Of a DNA stretch of 64,000 nt, positions 59,964 to 64,000 are shown in pieces. Origin of the DNA: Treponema brennaborense (GTDB lineage: Bacteria > Spirochaetota > Spirochaetia > Treponematales > Treponemataceae); NCBI GenBank assembly GCA_023666275.1, contig JAMPCJ010000003.1, forward strand, positions 1 to 64,000. Direction: 5' to 3'. The notes under the pieces were generated by a model. That model was not told the DNA's origin and made no database searches. It was given only the letters and a program-made list of their open reading frames with translations. A program made the translations under genes and the position numbers. How positions within the stretch are numbered: the first letter of the stretch is position 1; every line of letters begins with the position of its first letter.

Positions 59964-60899
59964 TTATTTTACCTCATCAATGACGGGAGTAAGCGTTGTT
60001 TCAGGTGCTTCTGTGTCGATTTTAAAGGCAAGCTCCTGCTGAGATTCATTGCCGAGATTGTCCTGTGCGCGGACGGCAATGGTGTGTTCGCCGGAAACCG
60101 TGAAAGCAAGTTTTTCGCTGTAGCGAGTGTATTCGCCGCCGTCAATCGAAACGTAAATATCTTTTACGCCGGAAAGATCGTCTGCTGCGGTAATTTCGAA
60201 AACATTCTGCTTATTTGTGAATTGAACGCCGTCTTTTTCAAGCAATTCTTCTGCCGGTGTGATTGTGATTACCGGAGCGGTATTGTCCAGCGTATAGGCA
60301 AGTGTTATATTGGATACATTGCCTACATTGTCAACACTGTATGCAAGAAGGTTGTATTCGCCGTCTTGAAGTTCTGCCATTGAAAATGCACTGCCGTCTT
60401 CGGGAACGATTTCGTAATCATTTACACCTTCGATTGATGCGTAAATTGCTTCAACGCCGGAAAGATCGTCTTCTGCGCGGAGATAAAACGCTGTCTGCGC
60501 ATTGCAGTATGAAGTGCCGTTTTCGTTGACGTACACAGGACCTGTGGTTGAAGCAGCCAGCCGTGCGGGCGTATTGTCAATCACGATAGAATAGATTTTT
60601 TCCGTTTCGCGGTTGCCCATTTTGTCGATAGCTGCATAGTAAATAACATGGCGTCCTTCTTCCTCGAGAACAACCGGTTCGCTTTCGTTGTATGCAGTTT
60701 CCTCATTGCCGTCCAGAGAAAACATAATTGATTCGACATCTGTTTCCGAATCCGTCGCGGTGAGCTGGATTTGCGTTCCCGCCGGTGCGTAATCGATTTT
60801 GCCGTCATTGTAGAGTTTTTTTTCGGCCTGCTGCGTTTCCTGTGCTGCTGCGCTGAAAATGACTGATGCTACAGCGAGAACAGCTACCAATTTTTTCAT
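59964..60899 (-). CDS. secreted protein with OmpL47/Ig-like repeats
   Basis: A 311-residue exported protein with a cleavable signal peptide (ending SAAAQE). It contains three ~85-residue beta-sandwich-type repeats with the pattern DDLSGVxxIYxSI, DNVGN/DNLGN and DNTAP, as in OmpL47-type and bacterial Ig-like repeats of Leptospira and treponemal proteins. Probably periplasmic or surface-exposed; binding partner unknown. AGGAGG lies six bases before the ATG. Confidence 0.85.
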   Translation of the reverse strand: MKKLVAVLAVASVIFSAAAQETQQAEKKLYNDGKIDYAPAGTQIQLTATDSETDVESIMFSLDGNEETAYNESEPVVLEEEGRHVIYYAAIDKMGNRETEKIYSIVIDNTPARLAASTTGPVYVNENGTSYCNAQTAFYLRAEDDLSGVEAIYASIEGVNDYEIVPEDGSAFSMAELQDGEYNLLAYSVDNVGNVSNITLAYTLDNTAPVITITPAEELLEKDGVQFTNKQNVFEITAADDLSGVKDIYVSIDGGEYTRYSEKLAFTVSGEHTIAVRAQDNLGNESQQELAFKIDTEAPETTLTPVIDEVK

Positions 60900-61131
60900 T
60901 TTAATCCTCCTGTGAATAGATGATAATTATTGTGTAACGCAATCTGTCTTATAATAGCGGGAAAAAGATACTTTGTCTATTTTATATCTGCTTTGCAGCT
61001 GCGGTTTTACTGTGATTTTCCGAAAAAATATATAACTTTTATCAGACAGTGCCGGATAAAAGGCATTTTTTTAATTTCTGCCGGCGCGGAAAATTTGCTG
61101 TTTTGCATTATCGGTTCTTAATTGCAGCTGA

Positions 61132-61137
61132 TATTCT
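61132..61137 (+). promoter_or_regulatory. -10 box of a leaderless rlpA promoter
   Basis: TATTCT ends six bases before ATG 61144; no ribosome site; no good -35 at the expected place. Confidence 0.35.
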
Positions 61138-61143
61138 GCCGAT

Positions 61144-61794
61144 ATGCATAATATGCGAAAATTTTTTGTTCTGATTGTGTTGGTTGTTTCGGTTCCGGCG
61201 TTTTTTTTCGGCGAATTGTACAATTCCCGATGTCATGCGTCATATTACGCGGATAAATTTCATGGCCGCATGACGGCAAACGGCGAAATTTTCGATATGA
61301 ATGCGTACACTGCGGCGCATAAAACGCTGCCGTTCAATACGGTTCTCCGCGTAACAAATTTGGCAAACGGAAAATCCGTAACTGTCCGCGTAAATGACCG
61401 CGGTCCGTTTGTAAAGGGCAGAGAAATCGATTTGTCGCGGGCGGCTGCCGAAAAAATCGGCATGATAAATTCCGGCGTGGCGGAAGTTTCGATAGAAATC
61501 CTCGGCAAAGGAAACGGCGAACGCAAATCGTCCGCAGGAAAATCCGCGGCTGCTCCGCTGAATAAGGCTTCTGCTGCGTACTGGAATATTCAAGTAGGTG
61601 CTTTTTCGGAACGAAAAAATGCCGAGCGCTGCGCCGGAAAAATACATTCTCTGGGATTTTCGACGATATATGAACGCGCCGGCGCCGTTATAAGAGTTAT
61701 AATTCCCGATATGCCTTCTTCTCAGCTTGACAGTGCCGAAAAAAAACTTCAAGCCAATGGTTTTGCCGATTATATTGCACGCCGTGCGGAATAG
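61144..61794 (+). CDS. rlpA: RlpA-like septal-ring protein with SPOR domain
   Basis: A 216-residue exported protein. A signal peptide (about 1-22) precedes a double-psi beta-barrel RlpA domain (about 28-120: [50 protein letters not shown]), which in other bacteria cleaves or binds naked glycan strands at the septum. A linker leads to a SPOR domain (about 140-216: [27 protein letters not shown]) that targets denuded peptidoglycan. No lipobox is apparent. Likely periplasmic, in cell division. ATG 61144 fits a leaderless start; an in-frame ATG at codon 4 is also possible. Confidence 0.9.
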   Translation: MHNMRKFFVLIVLVVSVPAFFFGELYNSRCHASYYADKFHGRMTANGEIFDMNAYTAAHKTLPFNTVLRVTNLANGKSVTVRVNDRGPFVKGREIDLSRAAAEKIGMINSGVAEVSIEILGKGNGERKSSAGKSAAAPLNKASAAYWNIQVGAFSERKNAERCAGKIHSLGFSTIYERAGAVIRVIIPDMPSSQLDSAEKKLQANGFADYIARRAE

Positions 61795-62053
61795 TGCGCG
61801 TAATTTCGGGCAGTTTTTAACGCTTTTGCGATGCGTGCCGGATTTTATTTTATATTGACAATCTATTTTAAACAATGGACAATATAAAGTGTAAAATTGC
61901 AAAAACAGACAGTCTGTCGGTTTTGTCAGAGATACGAATATGTTGGTGTCTTTTTCGCTGTTGAAATATCATGATTAAAAATCGTGCCGGACTGCCGGAA
62001 AATTGCTGCGAATGTCGCTTTCCGAAATCGGGGAGAAGGGGTTCAATGCAGTT

Positions 62054-64000
62054 ATGAGCCGAATTGATAAAACGTACGTGAAATATACGTCAGGTATAAA
62101 GAATAAAATTCTCTTTTTTTTGTCTGCCGGTGTGTGTACGGCAGTCATTGTATGCTTGAGTTTTGTTTTTTCAAGTCATTTGAGAAAAACGCTTTTTGCG
62201 GCGGCAGAACGGTATCTTTCCGAAACTGCCGGCTGCTTGATAAATTCTCTTAATATGCAGCTGAAATCCCGTCTCCGCGATTTGGAGAGCATTGCTTCTT
62301 CCGTTGCGGAAACGAATAAATTCGGCATATCGGATATGCATGTGCTTCAGCAGAAAGCAGACGTTTTGGATTTTATCCGCATTTCCATTGTCAGTCCGGA
62401 TGGTTCTTCAACAGCATCAGACGGAACTGCATGGAATTTTTCAAACAACGCGGAAGTTATTCGTGCATTTTCCGGCGAATGTACTGTTTCAAATGCCGAC
62501 CCGCAGTACAGCAAATCCGAAAACGCTTTTTATTATGCAGTTCCGATATATGAAAACGGTGCCGTGAATCGTATTCTTGTTTCTTGCAGCACCGGCGATC
62601 AAATCAGTGCAATTGCCAATCAGGAATTTTTTGACGGCGGTGTTTTTTTTCACACTATTGAGCGGGACGGAACAATTGCGATTCGTTCTTCCAATGAAAA
62701 TTCCCGAATAACCGGCGGAAATCTTTTTGATTTTCTTGCCGAGCAGACAAATGCGGGAACGGATTCTCTTTCCGTTTTGAAGAAGCGCATTGCGTTCGGC
62801 GGAAGCGGTTTTTTTTATTTCACATTGAAAAATTCCGGCGGACGATTTTTGTATTATGCGCCGCTGGAATACGGCAATATGTACGTAACGGTAATTGCAA
62901 CAAGAGAATCTTGCGGAGAACGATTCGACAGTCTTCTGCGCGAACACATTGCTGTGAATATCGTGCTGGCGTTCATGTTTGTTTTCTTGACCGGTGTTTT
63001 GTTTTATTCGTATCACCGCAGCAGCCGGCAATTGTCGGATGCGCTTTTTGTCGATCCGATAACAGGCGGTTATGCGCGGGCACGGTTTGAAATCGAAGCG
63101 GAAAATTTAATACGCACATCGGCGCCGGAAACTTGGAGTTTCCTTACGCTGGATATTGTCCGATTCAAACTTGTCAATGATGCGTTCGGCGTGAAAGTAG
63201 GCGACAAAGTTCTTCGGTATATACATAAAATTATTTCTTCCCGTCTGTGCGGCAGAGAAATTGTCTGCCGATTCGGTTCCGATCATTTTGATATGCTTGT
63301 GGAATCAACGGATGAACAAACTATTATCAGCCGCATCGAGCAAATATCAAATGAAATAAACAGTTTTAATGAAGACAGGCAAATTAAATATTTTCTGACT
63401 GTTTCTGTCGGCGTGTACAGAATAGATGATTTAAATCTTTCCATTACGCATTATCGGGATCGTGCGAATGTCGCCCGCCGTGAAGAACGGCATCAGAATT
63501 CTTCCCGCAATTTTTTATACACGTGCATGTTCTATTCCGATATCGAACGTCAAAAGCAGCAGCGCGAAAAAGCAATGGCTAACAGAATGCATACGGCATT
63601 GAAAGAGGAAGAATTTCTTGTGTATTTTCAGCCGAAAGTTTGCGTGAAGAAAAATACATTGTGCGGCGCAGAAGCGCTTGTCCGCTGGGAAGATTCCCGC
63701 CGCGGAATAATTTCTCCCAGTGAATTTATTCCGCTGTTTGAAAAAAACGGATTTGTTGTGCCGCTTGATTTATATGTGTTTGAACATACATGCCGGTTTT
63801 TGCGCGAATGTCTTGACCGCAAGATACAAGCTGTACCGGTTTCTGTTAATTTGTCGCGGGTGCATTTCAATAACGTGAATTTTCTTGAACCGTTTATCGC
63901 TGTCCGCGAGAAATATCAAATTCCGGCGGAACTAATCGAAATAGAATTGACAGAAACAGTATTCCTTGAAAACAGCGTGCGCATTGCTTCTGTTGTAAAT
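62054..64000 (+). CDS. membrane GGDEF-EAL protein, 3' end beyond the window
   Basis: The first 649 codons of a protein continuing past the window. Helix about 17-38, a periplasmic Cache-like sensor (about 40-285), a second helix (about 296-318), a GGDEF domain (about 330-490) and the start of an EAL domain (from about 512). The GGDEF signature is degenerate (CRFGSDHFDML), so cyclase activity is unlikely, while EAL motifs are intact (GAEALVRW, VSVNLSRVHF, IEIELTET), suggesting c-di-GMP hydrolysis. ATG 62054 is 12 bases after AAGGGG; ATG 62012 in the same frame is an alternative. The 259-base gap before it shows a TTGACA at 61855 without a matching -10. Confidence 0.9.
   Translation, partial: MSRIDKTYVKYTSGIKNKILFFLSAGVCTAVIVCLSFVFSSHLRKTLFAAAERYLSETAGCLINSLNMQLKSRLRDLESIASSVAETNKFGISDMHVLQQKADVLDFIRISIVSPDGSSTASDGTAWNFSNNAEVIRAFSGECTVSNADPQYSKSENAFYYAVPIYENGAVNRILVSCSTGDQISAIANQEFFDGGVFFHTIERDGTIAIRSSNENSRITGGNLFDFLAEQTNAGTDSLSVLKKRIAFGGSGFFYFTLKNSGGRFLYYAPLEYGNMYVTVIATRESCGERFDSLLREHIAVNIVLAFMFVFLTGVLFYSYHRSSRQLSDALFVDPITGGYARARFEIEAENLIRTSAPETWSFLTLDIVRFKLVNDAFGVKVGDKVLRYIHKIISSRLCGREIVCRFGSDHFDMLVESTDEQTIISRIEQISNEINSFNEDRQIKYFLTVSVGVYRIDDLNLSITHYRDRANVARREERHQNSSRNFLYTCMFYSDIERQKQQREKAMANRMHTALKEEEFLVYFQPKVCVKKNTLCGAEALVRWEDSRRGIISPSEFIPLFEKNGFVVPLDLYVFEHTCRFLRECLDRKIQAVPVSVNLSRVHFNNVNFLEPFIAVREKYQIPAELIEIELTETVFLENSVRIASVVN

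Noticed and set aside
61855-61888. TTGACA near TATAAA upstream of the GGDEF-EAL gene
   Set aside because: The spacing is 22 bases, too long for a normal promoter, and no better -10 is present.

Overview
The window reads as chromosomal DNA of a host-associated spirochaete, most likely a Treponema relative. The grounds are many secreted lipoproteins with short Cys lipoboxes, predicted outer-membrane barrels without any LPS genes nearby, an archaeal-type phenylalanyl-tRNA synthetase beta chain, a membrane pyrophosphatase, paired M3 oligopeptidases and a small DUF3996-like barrel. A pectin-type deacetylase, a gluconate-5-dehydrogenase-like enzyme and an esterase suggest a plant-polysaccharide lifestyle; this is inference only. 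No rRNA, tRNA, CRISPR array, prophage or complete insertion sequence was seen.

Layout. 1-3050: two lipoproteins sharing a duplicated signal-peptide/leader cassette. The second has five ~95-residue repeats and ends beside a sixth repeat remnant, an 11-G tract and dispersed repeats. 3050-10520: MATE exporter, pta, pyrF and a fused pyrK-pyrD gene, an HdeD-like membrane protein and a THUMP methyltransferase. 10570-15900: TetR regulator, an overlapping acyltransferase/GT8/GT2/acyltransferase operon, and an exported TPR-like protein. 16090-24790: orphan AraC-type regulator lacking its phospho-acceptor Asp, MFS carrier, esterase, SDR, K+-dependent-type pyrophosphatase, malic enzyme and small barrel. 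24860-34130: M3 peptidase, pheT with a C-terminal EMAPII domain, rlmJ-like gene, GerMN protein, exported protein and proS. 34130-34700: repeat-rich spacer with seven 22-bp tandem units. 34700-42200: a large lipoprotein plus barrel-like protein, present twice in tandem. 42300-50180: HAD enzymes, SGNH esterase, a CopA-type ATPase, and a sensor kinase/response regulator pair divergent from a small His/Cys-tailed secreted protein. 50300-62000: mnmG, deaminase, pepF, pyrB-pyrI-pyrC, gpmI, an Ig-like secreted protein and an RlpA/SPOR protein. 62050-64000: start of a membrane GGDEF-EAL protein running off the end.

Together the two pyr loci encode aspartate transcarbamoylase (both chains), dihydroorotase, dihydroorotate dehydrogenase (both parts) and OMP decarboxylase; carbamoyl-phosphate synthase and pyrE are not here. 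The most striking cross-window signal is regulatory. About ten genes have no Shine-Dalgarno sequence but carry a TATACT-like -10 box ending 6-8 bases before ATG, which predicts leaderless mRNAs. Three divergent gene pairs use back-to-back promoters whose -35 boxes overlap. Genes with short AGGAG leaders are interspersed, so two start modes seem to coexist.
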